Below are positions 43,925 to 54,493 of a stretch of DNA of 64,000 bases, piece after piece. Location of the stretch: positions 40,035,380-40,099,379 of the forward strand of contig OX463848.1 of assembly GCA_949825065.1 (NCBI GenBank). The letters run 5' to 3'. The notes under the pieces were generated by a model, which saw only the letters and a list, made by a program, of their open reading frames with translations, had not been told where the DNA came from and did no database searches. The DNA comes from Odontocerum albicorne (lineage: Eukaryota; Arthropoda; Insecta; Trichoptera; Odontoceridae). Position 1 is the first letter of the stretch. Every line of letters begins with the position of its first letter. The position numbers and the translations under genes are program-made.

Positions 43925-44330
43925 GATTTAAATAAATAAATAAATACAGGTTTATTGATAGCAACATAGTATGTACATAATACATTTAGACACATTTACA
44001 AAACAGAAGCTATCAAAAGGTCTGGGCTCATCTAATAACATCCCCCCGGCCAAGATACACCCCATCAGTATAAGGCGAGCCCAGCCACGGGGACTCCAGA
44101 TGTTTTTCAGCCCACACCCTTGAACACGTAGAACAAACAGAAAGATAAAAAAAACACAAAAATAAATAGATGACAAAACAAAATACATTCAAGAGAGAAA
44201 CATTAAAAGGTTCGGGTTCATCCCACAAACATTCCCCCGGCCGAGATACACCCCTCCAATGTAGGGCGAGCCCGACCGCAAGGGCATCGGGGGGCTTCCA
44301 TCCCACACCCCCGCATATCTAGATTAAAGA
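43925..44330 (-). mobile_element. LINE family M 3' ends, two in tandem
   Basis: Copy a at 43925-44125 and copy b at about 44155-44330, both minus. Each has GGCCGAGATACACC or GGCCAAGATACACCCC and a GGCGAGCCC block. Copy a ends in TAAATAAATAAATAAATACA, an AATAAA-type tail. The minus frames 44306-44028 and 44188-43952 run through both but lack recognisable motifs, so they are probably non-coding. Confidence 0.75.
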
Positions 44331-44825
44331 ATAAATAAACAAACAAAAACGTATGGCAGAAAACAAAATAAAAAGTAAACCCACATATACCACCTCAGGT
44401 TAACTGTCAGCAAGAACGAAAAAAGGAAAGCCTCAAAGGAGTCCAAATTTTACAAAATGACAAATGGGAAATTAAATAGTTGAAACAACATTGAAATAGT
44501 TAGGCAGTAATACATTGAAATAGTTATGCATCAGTTAGGCAGTAATACTATACATTTAAATAGTTATTTCGTAATGCGTTGTAAAAAAGACGCGCATTTC
44601 GCCCTTCAGAAGAGTTTGCGCTCTAAACGGCGCTTTGTAAATTGTTCTTTTTTATTATTATTAAAAGTGAATTGATTGAATTAATAATATAGTAACATTA
44701 TTCATTCAATCAATTTCCTGATAGTGATTTGAATTGTGCTATGCAAGACAGGTTTTAAATTTACAAAATATAAACCAAAATATAACAAAGATAGTATAAC
44801 AAAAAAAGTTATGAAATAAAGTCTT
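44331..44825. other. Unassigned, with short direct duplications
   Basis: The GAAATAGTTAGGCAGTAATAC motif is partly tripled at 44480-44560. TAAACGGCGCTTTGTAAATTG (44625) resembles the upstream end of the RTE family I fragments at 39400 and 61275. Confidence 0.45.
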
Positions 44826-44830
44826 TCAAA

Positions 44831-45354
44831 TTGAGCGGTTTTTTTATAATTCTATTATAATTTTTTAAATTCTTGAATAAAACACAGAATTTGCTTTGAT
44901 TTCAAAAAAACTTTTTATTGGTCATTAAAGTATTTAGCATAAAAAACAATATCCGCCAAATGTCCACCTCTTGCAGCTCCACAGATGTCCACTCTTTTGT
45001 CAAAATTTTCGATGACGTTTTGGCATGATTGCGGTTCTAACTCACAAATAACGCGAATAATTTCGTCCTACAGCTCGGAAATTGATCGGGGGTCATTCTT
45101 ATAGATCTGGCTTTTCACGTAACCCCAGAGAAAATAGTCCAACGGTGTCAGATCACATGATCTTGGTGGTCAATTAACATCACCGTTTCCGGAGATTACA
45201 GTACATAAAATAATTCAACAATTTGAACGCGTTGTTGTATTGTATACGACTCAATTTTTATAAATGTCATACATTACACTTCTCAAATGTCACAAGAACC
45301 AGGCAAGTTAGCGATGCCATCTGTTTTTATCCAAGAATTAAAAAAACCGCTCAA
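44831..45354 (-). mobile_element. Tc1/mariner-like element, internally deleted
   Basis: Ends TTGAGCGGTTTTTTTATAAT and, reversed, TTGAGCGGTTTTTTTAATTC. The minus strand carries the transposase C-terminus: CDLTPLDYFLWGYVKSQIYK, IIRVICELEPQSCQNVIENF, DKRVDICGAARGGHLADIVF. The LTPLDxFLWG motif includes the last catalytic Asp. The SPD motif is altered to SCD, and a stop interrupts (about 45070). The N-terminal half is gone. Confidence 0.85.
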
Positions 45355-45695
45355 TTTTAAAGATCCTTTATACCCTTGATTATGTTAAAAAAAGTCGTGT
45401 TAAAAAATTTCAAATTTCAAGAGAAAAATATGTAAGTTTGGTTTCGTCTTATTTTCTCCCTTTTATTTATGAATTTTTCACGGCCACAGCTTTTATAAAA
45501 ATAAAATTCAAGTAAAAACCGTAAGTAAACAAACCTCAAAACACGTCATATAGCAAAATAGAAAGAAAAAAACAAAATTGAGGCATCAAAGCCTTAACAC
45601 ATAATCACAATAGAAAAACATTTATCTATATAAATATTGGGGCACAAGTACATTAAAAATAAAAATGCACTTTTTAATTAAAAATTGCTTAAATT
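45355..45695. other. No recognisable gene
   Basis: AT-rich spacer. Confidence 0.4.
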
Positions 45696-45699
45696 AGAA

Positions 45700-45980
45700 A
45701 CTGCATCTAAATTAGAAACTGCATACTAAGTAAGATCAAGAAGAGCATTTTGGGATGGTTTGGGCACGTAGAACTAATGAATGAAGAAAGACTAACAAAA
45801 CAATTACATAGTGAAAACTATAGTGAAAGGCGTGGAAGGCCAAGGAAAGTATGATTAAACCAAGTGAATGATATTTTCAAAAAAGTAAATGTAAAAAAAA
45901 TCGTAGGTGTTTTATGAGAAGGTGTATGGATGTACAATAGAAGATGTGAAAGAAATGGCCTTATGGTATGTATTTATTTA
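45700..45980 (+). pseudogene. LINE family D C-terminal tail
   Basis: AAGAGCATTTTGGGATGGTT reads SILGWFGHV, followed by ELMNEERLTKQLH, GRPRKV and a CMDVQ-like block. Stops interrupt the tail. Confidence 0.75.
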
Positions 45981-45984
45981 CAAT

Positions 45985-46555
45985 TATTTTCATGTAACAT
46001 TTACTTATAATGAATCACGTACCAACTTGCATACCACAAGCATTATTAAATTTCTAAAATCATTGTAAAAGATCAGTTCAATAAAAACAGTCCACCATTC
46101 GCTTCATCAATACTCGTATAAATATAATCAAACCAGATTAAAATATCCTCATAACGCGTGCGAAATTTTCAGCATACATTGGTGCATATTCCAGCTATTG
46201 CAGTTGTGATGCAACTTGTCTCATAGCTGCTACATTAACTACACTCGCTAATTACCGTTCATTTTCCACTATTAATTGTCATTAGTTAACTGATCGCAAG
46301 AGATTGCCTGGATCCATGAAGGCTTTACTGTGTATTGCATACTGCACCGGTGATGCATGATCAGATATTGTCGGTTCAAATGAAAATTAAATTACCTTTC
46401 AATACCTTGTTGACTGGATGTTTAACTGTGATCACAATGTATTGAAGAAATTAACTTTCTCTAGTGCCATTCACTGATCGTTATTTTTTCTAACTTAAAA
46501 AACCTCACAAGGCTTCCACTTGGACTTTATTTTATTCAACTCCGTGTGATAGGGG
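45985..46555. other. Unique non-repeat sequence
   Basis: No ORF. 46180-46420 is GC-balanced with TAAT-type motifs. Likely ordinary intronic or intergenic DNA. Confidence 0.4.
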
Positions 46556-46557
46556 CG

Positions 46558-46775
46558 GGATGACCGCGATGGCTTACTTGGTAAGATACCAGTCTTTGGA
46601 CCCGGAGGTTGCGGGTTCGATCCCCGTTGAACGTTTTTTTTTAAGAATTTCTGTTTTATTTTTACTTAAGACCTTTTTAACATATTTCTGGTTATCTGGG
46701 AGATATCGCCACATGCCAAAACGCCTGTCAGGTTGTTCTGTATACTCGTACAATGAAAGTGTGATATTTCCAAAG
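46558..46775 (+). mobile_element. SINE, plus, reference copy
   Basis: Complete order: tRNA-like head with box A TGGCTTACTTGG (46570-46581) and box B GGTTCGATCC (46614-46623); T-rich linker; TTTTTACTTAAGACC; body TTTCTGGTTATCTGGGAGAT with CGCCACATGCC and CGCCTGTCAGGTTG; end CTGTATACTCGTACAATGAA. RNA polymerase III transcribes such heads. The acceptor stem does not fold, so it is not a tRNA gene. The 75-83-codon frames are shadows. Confidence 0.92.
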
Positions 46776-46933
46776 CTTTCAGGGATGCATGGAAACTTCA
46801 AATTTTCATAAGTAAAAATTCGACAAATTTTTAAAATTTCTTATCATCAACCATGAAAATCTATTTTAAAAACAACCAACATATCGTTTATCTTGAAAAA
46901 TAAAATGATCATATTTTCACTAGAAATCGTATT

Positions 46934-47090
46934 ATTTTATACTTCCGTTGGATACTGTACAATCTAGTGAGATTATTGTCATATGGCAATTTATTCCAAC
47001 CAACTATAAATATATTACAAGACCCCCGTGAAAAACAAAGGATCCATCCAGAATTGAACCCAAAACTCTCAGATTTGAAGAATGACGTTG
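46934..47090 (-). mobile_element. SINE, minus
   Basis: TTCCGTTGGATACTGTACAA, GGCAATTTATTCCAACCAAC, CCAGAATTGAACCC (box B reversed). The head is incomplete. Confidence 0.8.
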
Positions 47091-47103
47091 TTTATTATCT
47101 TAT

Positions 47104-47308
47104 AGTATTACACTTTCGCCGTATACAGTACAACCTGGTGAAAGGTAATCTCTTCCAACCTACCAGACAGGAACTAAATTGAAACCCTTTTTTCCAAAAA
47201 TATAGATACCAACAGGAATCAAACCCAAACTCCGGGCTGGTAGACATGCGTCTTACCAACTCGGCCACTGAGCGTTCTACCAACTAACAGTAGGCCACGG
47301 ATATCGTA
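47104..47308 (-). mobile_element. SINE, minus, with a doubled head
   Basis: TTCGCCGTATACAGTACAAC, GGTAATCTCTTCCAACCTAC, AGGAATCAAACCC (box B), then TTACCAACTCGGCCACTGAG and again CTACCAACTAACAGTAGGCC, so the box A end is present twice. Confidence 0.82.
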
Positions 47309-47309
47309 A

Positions 47310-47990
47310 TTATTTTCCTGAAAAAAAATACATCCTTGAAACCGGTTTCTGAAAATGAATAAACACAAAGGAAAAAGTTACTCATTTTATTTTTAATCAT
47401 AAATAAATAACGAGTTGTTATAATATATTTTTTACTTTATCGGAACACAGCCCGGAAAAATCTCAAAGTCAAAAACAAACTTTTTTCTTTCAATAAATAA
47501 TATCAATTAAATCATTATTTTATCTTTTCTGAAATAATAAAACTATATTTGCATTTTTGGATAGTAAAAATAAATAAATACGTAACCGCAGTGAAATTAA
47601 ATTGTTGATATTTAATTAAACACACAAAATTTATCGCTCTGTCAATTATTTTATATGTACCTTTAAAATTTGCATGTTTACGCATCACTTCAGCAACTGC
47701 TGCAGTTAAAATTCGCAAATGTTATGAAAACTATAATTGAAACGTTATGTCCATAGTTCAACGGATATAAAAAGCGAATTGTGTGCAGTAAAAATAGTTA
47801 AGTCCACATTTGAATGCAAAACACTTGATAAAATTTCAACAAAATAGGCTGACTGGCTATTTTACATGATACTTCAATTATTCTAACCGTTAACATTTCA
47901 ACAAAAATATATAATTGTTTTGTCTGTCATTAAAATAGACAATATTTCTAAAGTGATTTTTAATTTAATCGATAACTTAATTTATCAAGT
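47310..47990. other. No recognisable gene
   Basis: AT-rich flank of the 24-bp satellite. Confidence 0.4.
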
Positions 47991-47994
47991 GATT

Positions 47995-48937
47995 TTATTC
48001 ACTTACTTGGTAACTATTGCATTCATTTACTTGGTAACTATTGTATTCACTTACTTGGTAACTATTGTATTCACTTACTTGGTAACTATTGTATTCATTT
48101 ACTTGGTAACTATTGCATTCACTTACTTGGTAACTATTGCATTCACTTACTTGGTAACTATTGCATTCACTTACTTGGTAACTATTGTATTCACTTACTT
48201 GATAACTATTGTATTCACCTACTTGGTAACTATTGCATTCACTTACTTGGTAACTATTGCATTCACTTACTTGGTAACTATTGTATTTATTTACTTGGTA
48301 ACTATTGTATTCACTAACTTGATAATTATTGTATTCACCTACTTGGTAACTATTGCATTCACTTACTTGGTAACTATTGCATTCACTTACTTGGTAACTA
48401 TTGCATTCACTTACTTGGTAACTATTGTATTTACTTACTTGGTAACTATTGTATTCACTTATGTACTTGGTAACTATTGCATTCACTTACTTGGTAACTA
48501 TTGCATTCACTTACTTGGTAACTATTGCATTCACTTACTTGGTAACTATTGTATTCACTTACTTGAAAACTATTGTATTCACCTACTTGGTAACTATTGC
48601 ATTTACTTACTTGGTAACTATTGCATTCACTTACTTGGTAACTATTGTATTTATTTACTTGGTAACTATTGTATTCACTTACTTGATAATTATTGTATTC
48701 ACCTACTTGGTAACTGTTGCATTCACTTACTTGGTAACTATTGCATTCACTTACTTGGTAACTATTGCATTCACTTACTTGGTAACTATTGTATTTACTT
48801 ACTTGGTAACTATTGTATTCACTTATGTACTTGGTAACTATTGCATTCACTTACTTGGTAACTATTGTATTCACTTACTTGGTAACTAATGCATTCACTT
48901 ACTTGGTAACTATTGTATTCACTTACTTGGTAACTAT
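47995..48937. repeat. 24-bp satellite with 364-bp higher-order unit, about 39 copies
   Basis: Unit: TTGGTAACTATTGCATTCAC TTAC, with variants GTATTC, GATAAC, GATAATT and GAAAAC. Three landmark variants recur exactly 364 bp apart (48201/48565, 48321/48685, 48461/48825), so a 15-unit block plus an extra 4 bases was duplicated. Because 24 is divisible by 3, both strands stay open for up to 305 codons; these frames are artefacts. Confidence 0.96.
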
Positions 48938-48984
48938 ATTATTTTGAAAAAGTCTTATTTGCATAAAATTATTTAATTAACTCT

Positions 48985-49060
48985 TCATTGCAAAAACAAT
49001 CTGGCGGGCTTATTGCTAGGTGGCAATCTCTCCAAACCAACTAGACAAAAGTAAATAAAG
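48985..49060 (-). mobile_element. SINE 3' part (second subfamily), minus
   Basis: AATCTGGCGGGCTTATTGCT then GGCAATCTCTCCAAACCAAC and AAGTAAATAAAGCAAG. It matches in inverse 50985-51065 and 58385-58500. Confidence 0.75.
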
Positions 49061-49575
49061 CAAGTTACATTGTCGCAAAAATATATTTAATTGATTATTC
49101 CTTTTTGTGAAATTTATGAACAATATATTCGTATATACTCGTAAAAATATATAATAATATTTTTATAAGCTGACAAATATGACAATTATAAAAATTGTAT
49201 TACTAACGCCAAGAGCTGACATAAACACCTGTTCAATAAACCATTTCATGGACTCGATACACTTTATTTCCTTTTTTGGAAATACCTTCCTTCACGTAAA
49301 GCTGTACTAAATCATAAATAGACATTATAATGGGTAACGTTCCAGGGTATATTTAACGATTAAGCGATTCCAGAAATTCCCCCCTCCGGAGCGGGAACGG
49401 GCCGATGTAATTGAATCGTCCATAAAAAACGGTTATAAATCAAAGTGACCATACCAGAAGGTAACGCCAGTCGCCAACAGGACGGCGACGCGGTCTCACT
49501 AATTGGACTTGCTGCAGTTCTTTACTTATTTCTGAGTAATGTTTTAGTTTTGCTTAAGATAATTCAGCCTGGTAA
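49061..49575. other. Unique sequence, partly GC-rich
   Basis: 49370-49520 is GC-balanced, with a 71-codon plus frame (49445-49660) that runs into the LINE; no recognised motif. Confidence 0.4.
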
Positions 49576-49579
49576 GAAT

Positions 49580-50135
49580 GCTTTATCTTCTTCTTCTTCT
49601 TCATCTTATTTTAGGCCTGTTGGCCTGTTATGGTCCTGTATCATTGTTTGCCTCTTGTGACGTTGACTGCCAGCTGTCTTTCCATCTTTTGTGAGGTCGT
49701 CCTGGAGGTCTGCTTACTTGGGGGATACTGCCCCTGGCCATTCTTACGGCTCTTGGTTCCGTCATTCTGGATACGTGTTCGTTCCAGAACCTTCTTCTCT
49801 GTCGTCCTCATCTGACAATATCTTCAACTTCGCACATCCTTCGGATTTCTGTGTTTCGTACTCTATCATGAGGGGTTTTGCCAGCGATACTTCAGAGTAC
49901 CTTCATTTCGCTGGTTCGAAGGAGATTTTTGGTTCTGACAGTGTCGGCTCTGGACTCTATGCTGTATGTCATTATAGGACGGATACAGGTCTTGTATATC
50001 CTCACCTTGCTTTGGATGTTCATATACTTGTTTTTCCAAATAGTGTTCTTTAAACATCCGGAAATAGCTGCGGCCTTTTGTGATTGTTCAAGCACTTCGC
50101 CATAGAGGTCATTATTGCACACTATGCTAGCATCC
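49580..50135 (-). pseudogene. RTE-like LINE RT C-terminus, family A
   Basis: The minus frame 50137-49892 reads YGEVLEQSQKAAAISGCLKN, KVRIYKTCIRPIMTYSIESR. After a frameshift near 49880 it continues to the CEVED-RW and GRPPKR-like end, with (CTT)n at 49585. Collinear with 16045-16665. Confidence 0.85.
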
Positions 50136-50149
50136 AAGTATTTAAATGT

Positions 50150-50330
50150 TATATATTTGACGCGAGAAAACGTAGAGAGTCAGATAAATCATTGGAGTTG
50201 TATGAGAAGGTGTAAAGATGTAGAAGAAACAGATAATGAATTTCGAGATAGAATAGTCTGGTGCTCTGTCATATATGCCTACCCTGATAGGGAAATGGCG
50301 TATGAATGTATGTATATTTGACACATTTCC
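50150..50330 (+). pseudogene. LINE family D C-terminal end
   Basis: The frame at 50115-50321 reads SCMRRCKDVEETDNEFRDRI then VIYAYPDREMAYECMYI. Ends in GTATGTATATTTGA, the family 3' border. Confidence 0.75.
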
Positions 50331-50494
50331 TATATCCACAATACTTTTACTCTTGCAGGACAATCAACGCTGTGGTTTAATTGCTAACATCCCAACTAAG
50401 CTAGCGGACGTCCAGGGTTCAATTTGTTACTCTTCGCATTATACAGATTTCTCGGGTTTCATGGATATGTGGCCTAGACATCTGATTTATTACC

Positions 50495-50650
50495 CGGGAG
50501 TTTGATTTACGTTGTAACCCAGGTTTAAAAAATATATATTCTAAACTGTTTTTCACTTAAAGCATATTTTTGGTTGGTTGGTAAAGATTACCACATGGAA
50601 ATAAGCCGGCCAGGTTATACTGTAAATGTACAACTAAAATATAATACAAT
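50495..50650 (+). mobile_element. SINE, plus, 5'-eroded
   Basis: CCCAGGTTTAAAAAATATAT, TTTTTCACTTAAAGCATATT, TTTGGTTGGTTGGTAAAGAT, CCGGCCAGGTTATACTGTAA. Ends in ATAATACAATACAAT. Confidence 0.8.
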
Positions 50651-50689
50651 ACAATGGAGGACTGATTAATTATTTCAGAAACTGTTTTT

Positions 50690-50905
50690 ATTAAATTAAT
50701 TCGTAAATTCGACAGGCTTCTTACCAACTAAGCCACGTCTTTCGTGGCCTATTTGATAATACGACCCAGGGATTGCTGTTTCGATTCCCTGTGGAACCCG
50801 GTTTATTTAAAAAAAAAAGGATTAAAATCTAGTTTATGCTTCTGGCCTCTAAGATATTTCTAGTTGGTTGAAAGATGGGTGATTGTCCGTCTTTGTGGGG
50901 TTCGT
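50690..50905 (+). mobile_element. SINE, plus
   Basis: Head GTCTTTCGTGGCCTATTTGA with box B TTTCGATTCCCTG (about 50783), TGTGGAACCCGGTTTATTTA, then TCTAGTTGGTTGAAAGATGG. The end is lost. An inverted head scrap (TTACCAACTAAGCCACG) lies just upstream. Confidence 0.75.
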
Positions 50906-50984
50906 AGGCATGTTCTCACATATACTCATATGTTTATGGATTTCGTGGGGATGGATAGTCATTTGAATGATTTATGCGACCACG

Positions 50985-51065
50985 TAACTTGCTTCATTTA
51001 CTTTTGTCTGGTTGGTTGGAAGAGATTTGCCGCCTGGCAATAAGCCCGCCAGATTGTATTGCAAT
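50985..51065 (+). mobile_element. SINE 3' part (second subfamily), plus
   Basis: TTTGTCTGGTTGGTTGGAAG, GCCTGGCAATAAGCCCGCCA, then TTAAATAAATAAAG. Confidence 0.8.
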
Positions 51066-51842
51066 AAAAGTATTAAATAAATAAAGATGCAATGAAACCC
51101 AACAAACTCCAAACAGCAAAAGAGTAACACAATATAATAATATCCTTCAAAATGTAATATAATGCATAAATGTCAATTCTTTTTTTTTTTTGTTTAAATC
51201 TTTTTTTCACTTAAGGCCTCGTTGTCACCTCTCTGGCATCAATACGACCGGTTTACAGTTTACAACGAAAGTGTAATACAATACAATACAATAAATTATA
51301 CAAATTAAAAATATTTGCAAATATCGAGCCTTACAGTTTTATGCGCTGAATTCATGGTGTTCGTTTTCGGACCAAAGTGTGGGAGAAAGGTCTGAATAAA
51401 TTAAAATAAATTTATTTTTTTAGCGTATTTCTTAGTACCAGTTTGCCCTTTGAAAATTAAAACTTCTTCGCCCAGGGGCCCAGAAGTCTGAGGTTTGAAA
51501 ATTAATGTTTATTATTATATTTTGCCCAATTACAAATTAAATTACCCATGGACATGCACAATATACCTTAATAAGAGTAGTTTTACGGTCCATGTATTTT
51601 GGTATTTTAATGGCACAATAACTCAATCGTTTTTAGATGTTTCACTCAAACGTTCGGTTCGTCTTCAAACCGATTGGCTACTCAAATTTTGTGAAGTCAT
51701 CAAAGACTAGTTTTGCTGCTTTCGAAAGATTCTGTAAAAGTTCTGACAACTTGCTAAGCTGCTGGAACTTCAGACTTTAAGCCGCTTTATAAATATATTT
51801 ACTGTGCTGCGAGTAATTTTAATTCTCCCGTGACGTCGAACC
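51066..51842. other. Unassigned; 51600-51840 related to 42585-42810
   Basis: A SINE scrap (TTTTTCACTTAAGGCCTCG, ACAACGAAAGTGTAATAC) lies at 51205-51280. The 51600-51840 part shares ordered blocks with 42 kb. No gene. Confidence 0.45.
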
Positions 51843-51846
51843 TTAA

Positions 51847-52379
51847 CCCTTTAACGGACATAAGCGGAAATCGGTCGCATATGCGACCACCCTTATGGTT
51901 ATACTTATAAGGATTCATTTTCTTAATTAAACGTTTTTAAGCAACACAAATGTCAAATTGGCAAATGTAGTGGACGGGCAGAGGTCTTATTTAAGACGAA
52001 TCGTCGTGAAGTTAGCTGCATGTTCAATAGCAACGATCTAAACATCCGGTCAATTTATTGTCAAAAATGTAAATAGGTATTATAAGTAAATCACCATTCA
52101 TTATATCTCATATAAGAATTTTATTTCCTAATACAACCTTAACTTAGATATTATTACCTAAACATTCATTGGTCACTTTTGCGACCACTGGCATGACCCC
52201 TGAAATGGGCACAGGTCTCATATGCGACCGCCTCATTTCCAGAAAAAATAATTTTTAAAACACATTTTCGAAGAAATAAAGTTGATTTGATACACATAAT
52301 AATGATTTATTCAACAAAAAACTCAATAATACACATAATAATGATTTATTCAACAAATAAAAACTTGTCCTATAAAGGG
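51847..52379. mobile_element. TTAA-flanked MITE, second family
   Basis: TTAA at 51843-51846 and 52380-52383. Ends CCCTTTAACGGACA and, reversed, CCCTTTATAGGACA. Contains three (CAT/TTT)NTGCGACC motifs, near both ends and internally. A 58-bp stretch (AATACACATAATAATGATTTATT) is tandemly doubled near 52290-52350. No transposase. Confidence 0.85.
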
Positions 52380-52383
52380 TTAA

Positions 52384-52788
52384 GTCCGTCGTCGCTACTT
52401 TACTTTTCACACTCATGTATGTAGCCACAGAAGAGGGAGTCCCTCTGGGCAGTCTCTTCTTTGTCACTTTATCAGGTTGCGCTCATAAAAAAAGAAATTT
52501 TCTATCCTCTAGTGTAGATCGCGCTTCATGTGAACTTATTTTGCACCCCATAACTGCGTGGGTGGTAGTGAGATGGAACTATTTAATTTAAATTAAAGTG
52601 AAAATTCTTAAAATAGGCTTTATCACAATAAGGCATGTGGGTGGGATGAGATAGCAAAAGCGTAGAATAGAGATAAGAGAAAGTTACAGAATAAATAAAG
52701 CCTATTTCCAGAAGTGGATAAACATTAGCTAATAAATAAAGCCTTATTTTTTATACATTTATTTTAATTTTTTGTTTTTCAATTTAAC
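52384..52788. other. No recognisable gene
   Basis: Has a doubled AATAAATAAAGCC-TATT motif at 52690-52750. Confidence 0.4.
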
Positions 52789-52792
52789 TTAA

Positions 52793-53257
52793 AAGGGGGT
52801 GTTCTACTCTAGAGGCGTGAATTTCGGGCATTTTTTCAGACTAAATAAAAAAAACTAAAAATGTTTTTCGTATACATTTTTTTAGTTTGTTTATTGATGA
52901 TTTGAGAATGTGCAAAAAAAATCAGCTGATATATCTTGTCGCAAAAAAGGGGGTGTGAGCTGGTCGACACGATTGGTGCCCTTTCGTTAATCGACCAAAT
53001 TTGAAGGTAATCGTTTGGATAGAACTTGAGATTTTATATCGATCAGGTCGAAAAGGGTAGTTTCGTGAAAAACCCGTTTAAAGTTTAAAGATTGTTGTCC
53101 GAGTCATTCCGGTGCGGAATAATTGCTGCCTCATTTATAGCTTCGTAAATATTAAAAAAATCAAAATTCCATTTGAGAACATATTGTTAAAGGTCTAAAC
53201 TTTAAGAATATGCACAAAAAAAAGTTTTTTGTCCAATTTCTATAGTAGAATACCCCT
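52793..53257. mobile_element. TTAA-flanked MITE, third family
   Basis: TTAA at 52789-52792 and 53258-53261. Ends AAGGGGGTGTTCTACTCTAG and, reversed, AGGGGTATTCTACTATAGA. No ORF. A G-rich start distinguishes it from the other two TTAA families. Confidence 0.78.
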
Positions 53258-53261
53258 TTAA

Positions 53262-53515
53262 ACTTTCAGACCATCTGAAATGAATTAGTTTTAATTCGTA
53301 TTGTACCGTTCAACACATCCGAATTGATGATGCGGACATGATGATGAGGGTGGTCGGGATACAATATTATTTTTGCCGCCCAGTGATCGAGCCTTCGGGT
53401 TAAGTAACTCACAGTTCGCCATCTTACGTGTTGGAAGTACTATTGCATGTGGACTGACAACACTTGCATACGGCTAGCGTGTGCGAGTATTTTTACCAGA
53501 CGAACTCTTGATTCA
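53262..53515. other. No recognisable gene
   Basis: Spacer. Confidence 0.4.
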
Positions 53516-53519
53516 GAGT

Positions 53520-53620
53520 GGTACACTTTTTTTATTCTTTAGTATCATCGGGAATAGAACTTGAAACCTCTAGGCATAAGACCAGCGTTTTACCAACTAT
53601 ATCACGGAGGTCATATTTAG
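53520..53620 (-). mobile_element. SINE head, minus
   Basis: CATCGGGAATAGAACTTGAA (box B position), TTTTACCAACTATATCACGG (box A reversed). Confidence 0.65.
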
Positions 53621-53629
53621 TATCTTATT

Positions 53630-54050
53630 CATGTACCGTGTCCAATCGTCCTGACGTTTTGAATCACTCTTGAGAAAACATCCCTGTCTTTGACGACACG
53701 AAACAGCTCCTCACCTGTCCATATACTTGTCCATTCTAGACTGTTGCTTAACCATGGCTGACGTATTCTACCCATTCCGCGTCAACCCTTAATTTTACCC
53801 ATCAATATTAATTTGAGGAAACGGTATTTTTCTCCTCTCAATATGTGTACCATATGTGACCAGGAAAGGACACGCTTTCGGCGTTTTTTTATTTATTTAA
53901 GAGTTTTCATTCCACACCTGTTCAACGCAGCATCTCGGTGTTTGAGATACGAATATGTGAGATGAATCCACGTTTTCAATTATTTTAGCTTATTTAGCAT
54001 TCTGATCTTCATGGTCCATGTTTCAACACCATAAAGTAAAAAAGACAACA
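53630..54050 (-). pseudogene. RTE-like LINE RT C-terminus (family J), degenerate
   Basis: Minus frames read VETWTMKIRMLNKL, VLSWSHMVHILRGEKYRFLK, GKIKG-RGMGR, then ELFRVVKDRDVFSRVIQNVR. Related to 56295-56990 (family ends in a VIxNVRGT-type block). Many stops. Confidence 0.75.
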
Positions 54051-54104
54051 TATGTATTTAGTATATTAGTATTTATTAGTATATTAACTGTTGTATATCA
54101 TACA

Positions 54105-54491
54105 CTGCCGTCATAAGCAAAAACGCAGCTAACGGGAAAACATCAGAAATTTAACTAAGTATGAGGCAATATTCCATATCAAATTCTGAACCATACATAA
54201 TCCATAAAAAAATACAGAAAACCATTTATTTCAATACAAAAATCGACACAATGTCTTCTTTAATTTTACAAAATGCTAAGTTTTTCTAAGCAAAAAAGCA
54301 GTAAAATATTATTCATAAGCAAAAAGACAGCAAGTGTATATGCGTTTGCTGCGTGTTTGCTTATGAATCGCATTTTACTGCTTTTTTGTTTATGAATCAC
54401 GACATTTTTAAGCAGCAATGAAAAACATGAAAGTACAGTTTTCTCAAAACTTAACTTTTGTCATTAGCTGCGTTTTTGCTTATGAGGGCAG
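54105..54491. mobile_element. TA-target MITE with internal inverted motifs, copy 1
   Basis: Ends CTGCCGTCATAAGCAAAAAC and, reversed, CTGCCCTCATAAGCAAAAAC. The CATAAGCAAAAA-CGCAGC core is repeated inside in both orientations near 54310-54410. 387 bp. TA follows the right end (54492-54493). Confidence 0.85.
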
Positions 54492-54493
54492 TA

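Noticed and set aside
46558..46640. Functional tRNA gene
   Set aside because: Boxes A and B are present but the acceptor stem does not pair and the head continues into a SINE body.
47920..48889. Long frames (305, 163, 146, 131 codons) on both strands
   Set aside because: All derive from a 24-bp unit divisible by three; no start context or non-repeat domain.
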